Part shown: positions 8,938-17,692 of the stretch, piece after piece
Layout: every line of letters starts with the position of its first letter
Position numbering within the stretch: position 1 is the first letter of the stretch
NCBI RefSeq assembly: GCF_007290395.2
Contig: NZ_CP041656.2
Location: 4,340,001 to 4,404,000 of the forward strand
DNA length: 64,000 nt
From: Bradyrhizobium cosmicum
Lineage (GTDB): Bacteria; Pseudomonadota; Alphaproteobacteria; Rhizobiales; Xanthobacteraceae
Reading direction: 5' to 3'
The notes under the pieces: model-generated
What the model saw: the letters and a program-made list of their open reading frames with translations, nothing else
Told to the model about the DNA's origin: nothing
Databases searched by the model: none
Made by a program: the position numbers and the translations under genes

Positions 8938-9024
8938 CGTCATGGCCGGGCTTGTCCCGGCCATCCACGTCTGTAATACCCGCCGTAAAGAACGTGGATG
9001 CCCGGGACAAGCCCGGGCATGACG
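8938..9024. repeat. Dispersed palindromic repeat, CCGGGCTTGTCCCGG type
   Basis: Two imperfect inverted arms (GGCCGGGCTTGTCCCGGCC with ATCCACG, and the complement ending GGGACAAGCCCGGGC) flank a roughly 25-base spacer between purF and the next gene. Each arm is itself partly palindromic. The form matches a well-known multicopy intergenic element of Bradyrhizobium. It may act as a transcription terminator for purF. Confidence 0.75.
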
Positions 9025-9037
9025 GAAGTATTCGACG

Positions 9038-9778
9038 ATGACAAAGCCCCTCGCCGACCGCATCGCTCTCGTTACCGGCGCCTCGCGCGGCATCGGCTAT
9101 GCCACGGCCATCGCGCTTGCAAAAGCGGGCGCGCATATCGTTGCGACGGCGCGCACGCAGGGCGGATTGGAAGAGCTTGACGACGAGATCCGCAAGCACG
9201 GCGGCGGCGCCACGCTGGTGCCGCTCAACCTGACCGATTCCGACGGCATCGCGCGGCTCGGGGCCGGCCTGCACGAGCGTTACGGCAAGCTCGACATCCT
9301 CGTCGGCAACGCCGGCGTGCTCGGCCCCTCCTCGCCGATCGGCCATATCGAGCTGAAAACCTTCACAGACGTGATGGCGGTGAACGTCACCGCGAACTTC
9401 CAGCTGATCCGCTGCATGGAGCCGCTGCTCAGGCAATCCGACGCCGGCCGCGCCGTGTTCATCACCTCGGGCGCCGCCAACAAGGCGACCGCCTATGTGA
9501 GCCCCTACGCCGCCTCCAAGGCGGCGCTGGAAACGCTGGCGCGCGCCTGGGCGCAGGAAACCGCGAACACGCCTCTCCGTGTCAACCTGTTCAACCCCGG
9601 CCCGATCCGCACCCGCATGCGCGCAACCCTGATGCCGGGCGAGGATCCCGCAACGCTGGAGACGCCCGAGCAGGTCGCCGAATTCATCGTCCCGATGTGC
9701 GCGCCCGACTGGACAGAGACCGGCAAGTTCTACGACTACAAGAGCCGCAGCCTGATGAGCTTCCGCTCGCCGGCCTGA
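9038..9778 (+). CDS. Short-chain dehydrogenase/reductase
   Basis: This 246-residue classical SDR has the Rossmann nucleotide-binding motif TGASRGIG near residue 14, the structural NAG motif (GNAGVLG), a catalytic serine in ITSGAA and the Y-x-x-x-K pair in PYAASK. It would be an NAD(P)-dependent oxidoreductase acting on an alcohol or ketone. A GGAAG sequence stands upstream of the ATG. The C-terminal end (TGKFYDYKSRSLMSFRSPA) does not suggest a specific substrate. It stands alone between purF and a secreted propeller protein. Confidence 0.85.
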   Translation: MTKPLADRIALVTGASRGIGYATAIALAKAGAHIVATARTQGGLEELDDEIRKHGGGATLVPLNLTDSDGIARLGAGLHERYGKLDILVGNAGVLGPSSPIGHIELKTFTDVMAVNVTANFQLIRCMEPLLRQSDAGRAVFITSGAANKATAYVSPYAASKAALETLARAWAQETANTPLRVNLFNPGPIRTRMRATLMPGEDPATLETPEQVAEFIVPMCAPDWTETGKFYDYKSRSLMSFRSPA

Positions 9779-9854
9779 TTGACTTGGAGACCTCCCCGCG
9801 ATTGACTGCACGCGCTCAAGCGGCAGCAAGCCGCAAGCCAAAAGGGAGGTTGCT

Positions 9855-11003
9855 ATGGCACCATGGCATGATCGCGCCGGCCTCAACCGTGCGCTCGCAA
9901 ATGTCTGTCGCGCCTTCTCCATCCTGATTGCGGCCATCGCCTTCATATGTCCGGGCGTTGCAACCGCCGGCAACATCCCGACCTTCGCGGTCGATACCTC
10001 CTGGCCAAAGCAGCTTCCGAACAACTGGATCCTCGGCCAAGTCGGCGGCATCACCGTCGACTGGCAGGGCCACATCTGGGTGATCCATCGCCCACGCTCG
10101 CTCACAGACGACGAGAAGGGCGCGAGCCTCACACCGCCACGCTCGAAATGCTGCGTGTCGGCGCCGCCCGTGCTCGAGTTCGACGCCGAGGGCAATCTGC
10201 TGCGGTCCTGGGGCGGTCCAGGCGCAGGCTACGAATGGGTCGGCCGCGAGCACGGCATCGAGGTCGACGAGCGAGGCTTCGTCTGGGTCGGCGGCAATGC
10301 CGACAACGACAACGCAATTTTGAAGTTCACGCTCGACGGCAAGTTCGTGGCCCAGATCGGCAAGATCGCGCCGAGCCTCGGCAGCAACGACACGACGCAG
10401 CTCGGCAAGCCCGCCGAGACCGCGATCGACAAGGAGGCCAACGAGATCTACGTCGCCGACGGCTATGGCAACCGCCGCGTCATCGTGTTCGATGCCACAA
10501 CGCTCGCCTACAAGCGGCACTGGGGCGCCTACGGCAACAAGCCTGACGACGCCAAGCAGGCGGCCTATGATCCCAAGGCGCCGGTGTCGCAGCAATTCGG
10601 CAATCCCGTCCACTGCGTGAAGCTCGCCAATGACGGGTTCGTCTACGTCTGCGACCGCATCAACAACCGCATCCAGGTGTTCAGGAAGGACGGCACCTTC
10701 GTGAAGGAGTTCTTCTTCGAGAAGAACACGCTGGGCAACGGTGCCGTGTGGGACATCGCGATCTGGCCTGATCCAAAGCAGACTTATCTGCTGAGCGCCG
10801 ACGGCGAGAACAACGAGATCCGGGTCATCAAGCGCGACGACGGCAGCGTGGTCGGCAGCTTCGGGCACAACGGCCGCAATGCCGGGCAATTCCATTGGGT
10901 GCATGCCATGGCGATCGACGCCAAGGGTAACGTCTATACCGCCGAGGTCGATACCGGAAAGCGCATCCAGAAATTCAGGCTGACGTCGGACGCTCTTAAA
11001 TAA
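9855..11003 (+). CDS. Secreted NHL/six-bladed beta-propeller protein
   Basis: This 382-residue protein has a signal peptide in about the first 37 residues (hydrophobic AFSILIAAIAFICPGVATA) and then repeated propeller strands of the NHL type, such as HGIEVDERGFVWVGG, NEIYVADGYGNRRVIVF and DGFVYVCDRINNRIQVF. The family is related to the lyase domain of peptidyl-alpha-hydroxyglycine alpha-amidating enzymes, but most bacterial members have no proven activity. A strong Shine-Dalgarno GGGAGG precedes the ATG. It may bind carbohydrate or protein partners in the periplasm. Confidence 0.75.
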   Translation: MAPWHDRAGLNRALANVCRAFSILIAAIAFICPGVATAGNIPTFAVDTSWPKQLPNNWILGQVGGITVDWQGHIWVIHRPRSLTDDEKGASLTPPRSKCCVSAPPVLEFDAEGNLLRSWGGPGAGYEWVGREHGIEVDERGFVWVGGNADNDNAILKFTLDGKFVAQIGKIAPSLGSNDTTQLGKPAETAIDKEANEIYVADGYGNRRVIVFDATTLAYKRHWGAYGNKPDDAKQAAYDPKAPVSQQFGNPVHCVKLANDGFVYVCDRINNRIQVFRKDGTFVKEFFFEKNTLGNGAVWDIAIWPDPKQTYLLSADGENNEIRVIKRDDGSVVGSFGHNGRNAGQFHWVHAMAIDAKGNVYTAEVDTGKRIQKFRLTSDALK

Positions 11004-11049
11004 CGTCCCCAACAGCGCCCTGACGCATTCTGCCCAAAAGTTAACCGAC

Positions 11050-11082
11050 GGATGACGCTTCGACGCAGCGTCATCCGGCTTT
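11050..11082 (+). terminator. Hairpin terminator candidate after the propeller gene
   Basis: A perfect 9-bp stem (GGATGACGC, nine-base loop, GCGTCATCC) begins 47 bases after the propeller gene's stop and is followed by GGCTTT. The U-tract is short, so termination may be partial. Confidence 0.5.
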
Positions 11083-11182
11083 AGGCGCATTGCCGCAGAC
11101 CGCGGGACAAGGTACAGGCATCAACCGGACCAAGGCTTCGCAAGAGAGCCGTCCGCATATTTGACAATGGAGGAAACCTTTT

Positions 11183-12409
11183 ATGACGACGACGTTCGCG
11201 CGCCGCTCTGCGGCCCTTCTGGCCTGTGCCGCTTTCGGTTTTGCCACATCCGCCTACGCTCAGGACAAGACCGTCACGATCGGCGTGCTCAATGACATGT
11301 CCAGCCTCTACGCCGACATCGGCGGTCCCGGCGCCGTTGTGGCGGTCAAGATGGCGGTTGAGGATTCCGGCCTCCTCGCCAAGGGCTGGAAGATCGAGGT
11401 CATCAGCGGCGATCACCAGAACAAGCCTGACGTCGGGGTCAACATCGCGCGGCAGTGGATCGACACCCAGAAGGTCGATGTGATCGCCGACACGCCGAAC
11501 TCCGGCGTTGCGCTGGCCGTCAGCAACGTCGCCAAGGAAAAGAACGCGGTCCTGCTCAACAATGGCGGCGCCAGTGCCGACCTCACCGGCAAGGCCTGCA
11601 ACGCCAACACCATCTCTTTCACCTACGACACCTACATGCTCGCCAACGGCACCGGCAAGGCGCTGACCAAGGCCGGCGGCGACAGCTGGTTCTTCCTGAC
11701 CGCCGACTATGCCTTCGGCGCCGCGCTCGAGCGCGACACCAGCGCGGTCGTCACCGCGAACGGCGGCAAGGTGCTCGGCGGCGTGAAGCATCCGCTCAAT
11801 ACGTCGGACTTCTCGTCCTTCCTGCTGCAGGCGCAGAACTCGAAGGCGAAGATCATCGGGCTTGCCAATGCTGGCGGCGACACCACCAACTCGATCAAGC
11901 AGGCGGCCGAGTTCGGCATCGTCGAAGGCGGCCAGAAGCTCGCCGCGCTGCTGCTCTTCATCAACGACGTCCACTCGCTCGGGCTGAAGACCGCGCATGG
12001 CCTGACTTTCACCGAGTCGTTCTACTGGGACCTCAACGAAGGCACCCGCGCCTTCTCGAAGCGCTTCCAGGAAAAGGCGGCCAACAAGGCGATGCCGTCA
12101 ATGACGCAGGCCGGCAATTATGCGGCCATTCTGCATTACCTGAAGGCACTCGACGCCCTCGGTGGCAATCCGCATGACGGCGCCAAGGTCGTCGCCAAGA
12201 TGAAGGAGCTTCCGACCGAAGATGCGCTGTTCGGCAAGGGCCCGCTGCGCGAGGACGGTCGCCGCATCATCCCGGCCTATCTGTTCGAGGTGAAGAAGCC
12301 GGAAGAATCGAAGGGCCCGTGGGACTACTACAAGCTGGTCGCGACCATCTCGGCGGAAGATGCGGCCAAGCCGCTCAAGGACAGCGAGTGCCCGCTGGTG
12401 AAGAAATAA
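11183..12409 (+). CDS. Branched-chain amino acid-type ABC substrate-binding protein (orphan)
   Basis: This 408-residue Leu/Ile/Val-type (peripla_BP_6) binding protein has a signal peptide (cleavage after about AYA, residue 26) and the sequence KTVTIGVLNDMSSLYADIGG at the mature N terminus. It closely resembles the binding protein at 24196-25416 along its whole length, including the shared motifs LYAD.GGPG, SGDHQNKPD, TADYAFGAALERDT and NAGGDTTNSIKQAAEFGIV. No permease or ATPase genes adjoin it, so it may feed the Liv transporter at 22.3-27 kb with a different ligand. GGAGG lies just upstream of the ATG. Confidence 0.9.
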   Translation: MTTTFARRSAALLACAAFGFATSAYAQDKTVTIGVLNDMSSLYADIGGPGAVVAVKMAVEDSGLLAKGWKIEVISGDHQNKPDVGVNIARQWIDTQKVDVIADTPNSGVALAVSNVAKEKNAVLLNNGGASADLTGKACNANTISFTYDTYMLANGTGKALTKAGGDSWFFLTADYAFGAALERDTSAVVTANGGKVLGGVKHPLNTSDFSSFLLQAQNSKAKIIGLANAGGDTTNSIKQAAEFGIVEGGQKLAALLLFINDVHSLGLKTAHGLTFTESFYWDLNEGTRAFSKRFQEKAANKAMPSMTQAGNYAAILHYLKALDALGGNPHDGAKVVAKMKELPTEDALFGKGPLREDGRRIIPAYLFEVKKPEESKGPWDYYKLVATISAEDAAKPLKDSECPLVKK

Positions 12410-12426
12410 CCCAGCCAACACTGTGT

Positions 12427-12463
12427 AAGGTGGGCAAGGGCGCTCTTGCGCCGTGCCCACCTT
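12427..12463. terminator. Bidirectional hairpin between convergent genes, dispersed-repeat type
   Basis: Arms AAGGTGGGCA and TGCCCACCTT enclose a smaller GGGCGC/GCGCC stem. The element lies between the binding-protein gene (+) and der (-), and can serve both. The sequence resembles another multicopy Bradyrhizobium intergenic element. Confidence 0.65.
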
Positions 12464-12547
12464 CTCTCAACGAGTTGACGCAGTCGCGATGGTCACGCTT
12501 CAGCCTTCGCTCTTCGAGCTACGGCGGACAAGTCGCGCTGCCCGAGC

Positions 12548-13930
12548 CTACGACGGCCGCTTGCGCTTGTGGGCGAAGGGATTGGCCTTCTCGCGCAACG
12601 TGATCCGCACCGGCGTGCCCGGCAGTTCGAAAGCCTCGCGCATCGAATTGACGAGGTAGCGCATGTACGATTGCGGCACGGCGTCCGCGCGCGAGCAGAA
12701 CAGCACGAAGCTCGGCGGACGTGCCTTGGTCTGCGTGATGTAGTTCAGCTTCAGGCGGCGGCCGGACACCGCGGGCGGCGGATTGGCCTGGACTGCTTCC
12801 TCGAACCAGCGGTTCAAGGCCGCTGTCGAGACGCGCCTGTTCCAGACCGCATAGGCATCCTGGATCGCCTGCATCAGGCGGTCGATGCCCTCGCCCATCA
12901 GGCCGGACACAGCGACGATCGGCACCCCCTTGACCTGCGGCAGCAAGTGGTCGGCATCCCGGCGCAAATTGGAGATGGCGCCGCCACCCTTGCTTTCCAT
13001 CAGGTCCCATTTGTTGACGGCGAGCACGACCGCGCGGCCCTCGCGCTCGATCAGATCGGCGATGCGCAGGTCCTGCTCCTCGAACCGATTCTGGGCGTCC
13101 ATCATCATCACGACGACTTCGGCAAAACGCACCGCACGCAGCGCGTCCGCGACCGAGAGCTTTTCCAGCTTCTCCTCGATGCGCGAGCGCCGGCGCAGGC
13201 CCGCGGTATCGAACACGCGGAATTCGCGGCCCTTCCAGTTGATCTCGACCGCGATGGAATCGCGCGTCGTGCCGGCCTCCGGGCTCGTCAGCAGGCGCTC
13301 TTCACCGAGCAGGTGATTGATGAATGTCGACTTGCCGGCATTGGGCCGGCCGACGATGGCGACCCGGATCGGGCGGGTCGCGGCCTCTTCCTCGGTGAGC
13401 GGCGCGTCGTCCTCGGCTTCGTCTTCCTCGACCGGCTCCGGCATCAGCTCGCGGAGCGCATCGTAGAGCTCGCCCATGCCCTCGCCATGCTCGGCCGAGA
13501 TCTGGATGGGATCGCCAAGGCCGAGCGCGAAGGCCTCCATCGCGCCAGCATCGCCATGCTTGCCTTCGCTCTTGTTGGCGACCAGCAGCACCGGCTTGTT
13601 GGCCTTGCGGGCGAAATCGGCGAAGGCTCGATCGGTGGGTGTCAGGCCGATGCGGGCATCGATCACGAAGAACAGCGCATCAGCCTGCGCGATCGCCGCC
13701 TCCGTCTGCTCCTGCATGCGCGCCGTCAGGGAGCCCTTGGCGCCCTCGTCAAGGCCGGCGGTGTCGATGATGGTGAATTCGAGGTCGCCGAGCCTGGCCT
13801 CGCCCTCGCGGCGGTCGCGGGTGACGCCGGGCAGGTCATCGACAAGCGCGAGCTTCTGCCCAACCAGGCGGTTGAACAGCGTCGACTTGCCGACGTTGGG
13901 TCGGCCGATAATGGCAATCGTGAAGGACAT
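12548..13930 (-). CDS. der: Ribosome biogenesis GTPase Der (EngA)
   Basis: Der is an essential double GTPase that assists maturation of the 50S ribosomal subunit. The 460-residue product carries two tandem G domains, each with an intact P-loop (GRPNVGKST near residue 8 and GRPNAGKST near 190), DTAGL G3 motifs and NKxD-type G4 motifs, then a KH-like C-terminal domain and a basic tail ([13 protein letters not shown]). It is the last gene of a three-gene unit with the lipoprotein and YfgM-like genes upstream. Confidence 0.96.
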   Translation of the reverse strand: MSFTIAIIGRPNVGKSTLFNRLVGQKLALVDDLPGVTRDRREGEARLGDLEFTIIDTAGLDEGAKGSLTARMQEQTEAAIAQADALFFVIDARIGLTPTDRAFADFARKANKPVLLVANKSEGKHGDAGAMEAFALGLGDPIQISAEHGEGMGELYDALRELMPEPVEEDEAEDDAPLTEEEAATRPIRVAIVGRPNAGKSTFINHLLGEERLLTSPEAGTTRDSIAVEINWKGREFRVFDTAGLRRRSRIEEKLEKLSVADALRAVRFAEVVVMMMDAQNRFEEQDLRIADLIEREGRAVVLAVNKWDLMESKGGGAISNLRRDADHLLPQVKGVPIVAVSGLMGEGIDRLMQAIQDAYAVWNRRVSTAALNRWFEEAVQANPPPAVSGRRLKLNYITQTKARPPSFVLFCSRADAVPQSYMRYLVNSMREAFELPGTPVRITLREKANPFAHKRKRPS

Positions 13931-13979
13931 CGGTCATTCGTGCGCTGCGAAGGCCGCGCCTGTCAATGTAATGAAGTGA

Positions 13980-14525
13980 TCAGCGCGAGAAGCTGCCGCT
14001 CGGCATCGGCGCCGGGAAAGCTCCCTGCGACTGCTGCTGCGTGGTCTGGGTCGGTTGCGCCTGCTGGGCGGGCTGATCCGGTGGCGGCGCGGTGGTGCGC
14101 CTGCGGACGATCTTCTGCTTGGGCGGCGGAGCGGCCGTGGGCGGTGCGGCCTCCGGCTGGGCCTCGCCATCGACTTCGCCCGCCGGGGCCTCAGCGGGAG
14201 TTGCCGCGGTGGCTGGCTGCCTGGTCTTCTTCGCCTTGGCACCCTTTGCCGGCTTGGCCTCGGACGGCGGCTCCGCCGGCAAGGCCGCGACGGCGGGCGC
14301 GTTCGGATCCGGCTGCTGCTGAGCACCCTTGTACATGTCGCGCGGCACGCCCTGCTCGAGGCCCGGCACGCCCTCGGGGAAGACCGGCTTGCGGTCTCCC
14401 GGCAGCTTCTTCTTGGTGTCGAGGAAGTCGAGCATGTCGCTGGGATCGAAGCTGGAGCAGCCGGCCAGAACGCCCGTGAAGGCGATCAGGACGGCGGCTG
14501 CGATCAAGCGTGGCGTGCGGCGCAT
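13980..14525 (-). CDS. Proline/alanine-rich lipoprotein of unknown function
   Basis: This 181-residue protein has a lipoprotein signal (lipobox LAGC, Cys near residue 23) followed by a short folded-looking stretch (SSFDPSDMLDFLDTKKKLPG) and a long low-complexity tail rich in Pro, Ala, Gln and Lys. It lies between a YfgM-like gene and der, the place where many proteobacteria carry the BamB beta-propeller lipoprotein. No propeller repeats are visible. It is probably membrane-anchored with a periplasmic disordered tail. The function is unknown. Confidence 0.75.
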   Translation of the reverse strand: MRRTPRLIAAAVLIAFTGVLAGCSSFDPSDMLDFLDTKKKLPGDRKPVFPEGVPGLEQGVPRDMYKGAQQQPDPNAPAVAALPAEPPSEAKPAKGAKAKKTRQPATAATPAEAPAGEVDGEAQPEAAPPTAAPPPKQKIVRRRTTAPPPDQPAQQAQPTQTTQQQSQGAFPAPMPSGSFSR

Positions 14526-14555
14526 ATCGGTGTCTCGTCTCAGCTCTCGGGACCG

Positions 14556-15209
14556 TCAGCTCTTGGCGACGGGCGGCAGCAGGGCCTGGAGCGCCTCGGC
14601 ACGCGAGCGCAGGCCCGGCGGCGTTTCGCCGTCATCAGCGATCGCGTCGAGCCATTTGCGGGCCGCGGTGGTATCGTTGTTACGCCAGGCCGACAGCGCC
14701 AGGATCTCGCGCGCAGTGTGGCGGAACGTCGATTTGGGCGCGGCGGAGGACTCCAGCCGCTGCTGCATGTCGGCATAGGACGCGCTGTCGACCAGCAAGC
14801 CGGCGGCGCGGATCCTCGCCAGATCCTGCCACTCACCGCCGATGCCGCGGTCGGCGGCAATGTCGTCAAACATCTTGGCCGCGGCCTTGGGATCGCGAGC
14901 CGACGCCTCGGCAGCAGCACGCAGCCGCGCCAGAGTGCGATAACCCCAGGGCGCCTTGGCGGCGAGCTCGGCAAAGGCGGCCTCGGCCTCCGCGTGCTTG
15001 TCCTGGTCGGACAGCTCGGCGGCCTTCTCGAAGGCGGCGCCGGCCTCGGCGGCCTTCTTGCCCTCAAGATACTGGTAGCCGCGCCAGCCGCCGACGGCGG
15101 CCACGACCAGCACCATCAGGGCGATGAAGAAGATGGAATACTTATCCCACAGCTTCTTGAGCTGTTCGCGACGGACTTCCTCGTCGACTTCGTCAAATAA
15201 TTCAGACAC
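14556..15209 (-). CDS. YfgM-like tetratricopeptide membrane-anchored protein
   Basis: This 217-residue protein begins with an acidic cytosolic stretch (MSELFDEVDEEVRREQLKKL), then one transmembrane helix at about residues 27 to 47, then a helical periplasmic domain with TPR-like repeats. This is the YfgM architecture, a periplasmic chaperone-network component associated with the Sec translocon. It is the first gene of the operon with the lipoprotein gene (30-base gap) and der. A YfgM-like gene upstream of der is a common proteobacterial arrangement. Confidence 0.8.
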   Translation of the reverse strand: MSELFDEVDEEVRREQLKKLWDKYSIFFIALMVLVVAAVGGWRGYQYLEGKKAAEAGAAFEKAAELSDQDKHAEAEAAFAELAAKAPWGYRTLARLRAAAEASARDPKAAAKMFDDIAADRGIGGEWQDLARIRAAGLLVDSASYADMQQRLESSAAPKSTFRHTAREILALSAWRNNDTTAARKWLDAIADDGETPPGLRSRAEALQALLPPVAKS

Positions 15210-15376
15210 TTAAGCTAATCCCATGCCCGGCCGGGCGCGCGCGCCAGATTGTTCGCGTCAAATACCGGTCCCCACGTGGCGGCGGCGATACCCTATCGAT
15301 ATGGCGGAGGCAAGGCAAAGCAAGCCCAATCAAGGCGTTAACGACCCGGGAGCGCCCGGAGGCCGGCGCGCCCGGT

Positions 15377-16987
15377 TCAGGCTCCCAGCAGCTCCCGCAA
15401 CTGCCGCTTCAGCACCTTGCCATTGGCGTTCCGGGGCAACGGCTCGGCGGTGATCGTCATCGTTTCGGGGACCTTGTAGTCGGACAGCCGCTCGGCGCAC
15501 CAGGCCCGCAGGGCTTCACCGGCGACCGGCCCGCGCGTTACCACCACGGCGTGGACGCGCTCGCCCAGCACCGGACATGCCTTGGCAACGATCGCGCTCT
15601 CGATCACCGCGGGGTGGCCGGCCAGCACGGATTCGACCTCGGCGGAATAGATCTTCAGTCCACCCCGGTTGATCATGTCCTTCTGCCGGTCGAACACGCG
15701 GACGAACCCCTCGGCATCGACCGAACCGAGATCGCCGGAGTGCCAGAATCCGCCGGTGAAGCTCTCGGCCGTGGCCTTCGGGTTGTTCCAATAGCCCTTG
15801 ATGACGGAGGCGCTCTGGATCCAGAGCTCGCCGATCTCGCTGTGGGGCAGCTCGCGCCCGTCCGTCCCCATCGCGACGATGCGCGCACCCGGACACGGCA
15901 GACCGACGCTGTCGATGTGGCTCGCCGTCAATTCGCCCGGCATGATCGTCGAGGGCGATGTCGTCTCGGTCGAGCCGTAGCAATTCGCGAGCTTCAGGCC
16001 GGGAATCGTGGCCTTGAGCTTCTCGATGGTCGCGACCGGCATCGGCGCGCCGCCGAAGCCGCCGATGCGCCAGCTCGACAGATCGTAGGTGTCGAAATCG
16101 GGCTGGAGCAGGCAGAGATTGTACATCGCCGGAACCATTACCGTGTAGGTGACGCGTTCACGCGCGGCGAGCTTGAGATATTCGGCGGCCTTGAACTCCG
16201 GCATGATGATCAGCGCACCGCCGCAGCGGACCATCGTCGTGATGTTGGCGACGACGCCGGTGACATGACCGAGCGGCACCGCCGCGATCGAACGGTCCGC
16301 CGAGGTCAATTGCAGGCAGGAGACGAACACCATCGAGGAATGGACGATGTTGCAATGGGCGAGCATCGCGCCCTTCGGCTTGCCGGTCGTACCCGAGGTG
16401 TAGAGGATCATCGCGGTGTCCTCTTCGTCGACCTCGACCGGCGCTGGTGCCGGCGGGTTGTCAGCGAATTTGGCGAAACGCGAGAGCGCCGGATCATCAT
16501 CGATGGCGATGCGGTGGACCACATCGGGCACGTCCAACTCGTCGGGCAGGCGTTCCGCGAGCGCCGCCTCGTGGATCAGGATCCTGGCGCCGCAATCGGC
16601 GAGCACATAGGCGATCTCCGGCTTCTGCTGGCGCGTGCCGAGCAGCACCGTGACCAACCCCTCATGCGCGGCGGCGAACAACAACAGCGGAAATTCGATG
16701 CGGTTGCCGAGCAGGATCGCGACACGGTCGCCGCGCTGGAGCCCCAGCTTGCGAAAGCCCGCAGCGATCCGCGTGGCCCGCTCCACCGCCTGTCGCCAGC
16801 TCAGGCGAACATTGCCTGCGATCAGCGCTTCGCCATCGGCATTGCGGGCGCAGGCGTCCGCAACCATCGCCCACAGGCTCATCGGCCGATCGCAGAAGGC
16901 CGGCACCACCCGATCACCAAAGCGCGCCTCGAGCCGCATCGGCGGAATCTGAGAATACGACCAGTCCATCGGAATGCCTCGACCCAT
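15377..16987 (-). CDS. Acyl-CoA synthetase / AMP-dependent ligase
   Basis: This 536-residue member of the class I adenylate-forming family has the phosphate-binding loop YTSGTTGKPKGAM, the A5 motif NCYGSTE, the A7 region GELWIQS then HSGDLG, the hinge-like FDRQKDMINRGGLKIYSAEVE, and the C-terminal catalytic lysine in PRNANGKVLKRQL. It would activate a carboxylic acid with ATP and ligate it to CoA. ATG at 16987 is preferred because AAGGTG lies nine bases upstream; GTG at 16999 and ATG at 16969 are alternatives. There is no pathway context, so the acid is unknown. Confidence 0.88.
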   Translation of the reverse strand: MGRGIPMDWSYSQIPPMRLEARFGDRVVPAFCDRPMSLWAMVADACARNADGEALIAGNVRLSWRQAVERATRIAAGFRKLGLQRGDRVAILLGNRIEFPLLLFAAAHEGLVTVLLGTRQQKPEIAYVLADCGARILIHEAALAERLPDELDVPDVVHRIAIDDDPALSRFAKFADNPPAPAPVEVDEEDTAMILYTSGTTGKPKGAMLAHCNIVHSSMVFVSCLQLTSADRSIAAVPLGHVTGVVANITTMVRCGGALIIMPEFKAAEYLKLAARERVTYTVMVPAMYNLCLLQPDFDTYDLSSWRIGGFGGAPMPVATIEKLKATIPGLKLANCYGSTETTSPSTIMPGELTASHIDSVGLPCPGARIVAMGTDGRELPHSEIGELWIQSASVIKGYWNNPKATAESFTGGFWHSGDLGSVDAEGFVRVFDRQKDMINRGGLKIYSAEVESVLAGHPAVIESAIVAKACPVLGERVHAVVVTRGPVAGEALRAWCAERLSDYKVPETMTITAEPLPRNANGKVLKRQLRELLGA

Positions 16988-17041
16988 TGCTTTTGTCACC
17001 TTCCGCGCACGGGCATGCGGGTCCTGTCGCGTGCGGATCTG

Positions 17042-17626
17042 TTACCCGCCCATCACGGGAACACCGATCACGACCGGATGGAACGCAAACGCCAGCGCCA
17101 GATAGGCGACCACGCCGACCGCAACCGCGATCAGGTCGTTGGTGACGCCACCCACGGGAATCGGAGGGCCACCCCCGTCGGTGCGATGCTTTAGTGAGAT
17201 GCGGTCATAGACCGCCCAGCCCAGAAAGGATCCGAACAGGATCATCGAGCCGAGGTCACCGTTGGCGAGCAGGTGCGCCGCAGCCCACAGCTTGATGCCG
17301 GCCAGCATCGGATGCTTCAGCGTCGCGTAGATACGGCCACGCAGATAGGAGGCAACCACCAGAATGACGGCGGGGAGCATCAGCGCGATGGTGATGTGCT
17401 TCATCGCCTTCGGCGGATACCAGACGTCGATCCAGCCGGTCGCGCGATAATTGGCAAAGCCCCAGATAATGAGCGCCAGACCGGCGAGCGACACCACCGC
17501 ATAGAGGATCTTGTAAGTCCCCTCGCCCAGCCGCGCGATGGCCTGAGCTCGCGCGTCACGTTTCGTCGTGAAAATATGGGGCCCAAAAAACAGCACCAGC
17601 CCCAGGATCATGACCAGCAGACCCAC
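17042..17626 (-). CDS. NnrU family membrane protein
   Basis: This 194-residue protein has about six transmembrane helices and the NnrU family pattern (LFFGPHIFT at the N terminus, KHPMLAGIKLWAAAHLLANGD in the middle). NnrU was named from a denitrification locus in Rhodobacter; related proteins (MddA/NnrU superfamily) include S-methyltransferases. The histidine-rich KHPML..AAHL motif is intact. No nitrogen-oxide genes are nearby, so its role here cannot be inferred. It lies downstream of a secreted unknown protein on the same strand. Confidence 0.82.
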   Translation of the reverse strand: MGLLVMILGLVLFFGPHIFTTKRDARAQAIARLGEGTYKILYAVVSLAGLALIIWGFANYRATGWIDVWYPPKAMKHITIALMLPAVILVVASYLRGRIYATLKHPMLAGIKLWAAAHLLANGDLGSMILFGSFLGWAVYDRISLKHRTDGGGPPIPVGGVTNDLIAVAVGVVAYLALAFAFHPVVIGVPVMGG

Positions 17627-17692
17627 GACATTCTCCCCTCAACCAGCGCCCCGCCAATGGCCTATCATTGATTGGCTGATACCCGCAATGCG

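Noticed and set aside
7445-10195. 916-codon open frame on the minus strand opposite purF and the SDR gene
   Set aside because: It lies antisense to two clearly real genes with intact catalytic motifs, is low-complexity and rich in Arg, Ala, Gly and Asp, and shows no family pattern. Such frames are common in high-GC genomes.
12569-14479. 636-codon open frame opposite der and the lipoprotein gene
   Set aside because: It is antisense to der, whose motifs are complete, and has no recognisable domain.
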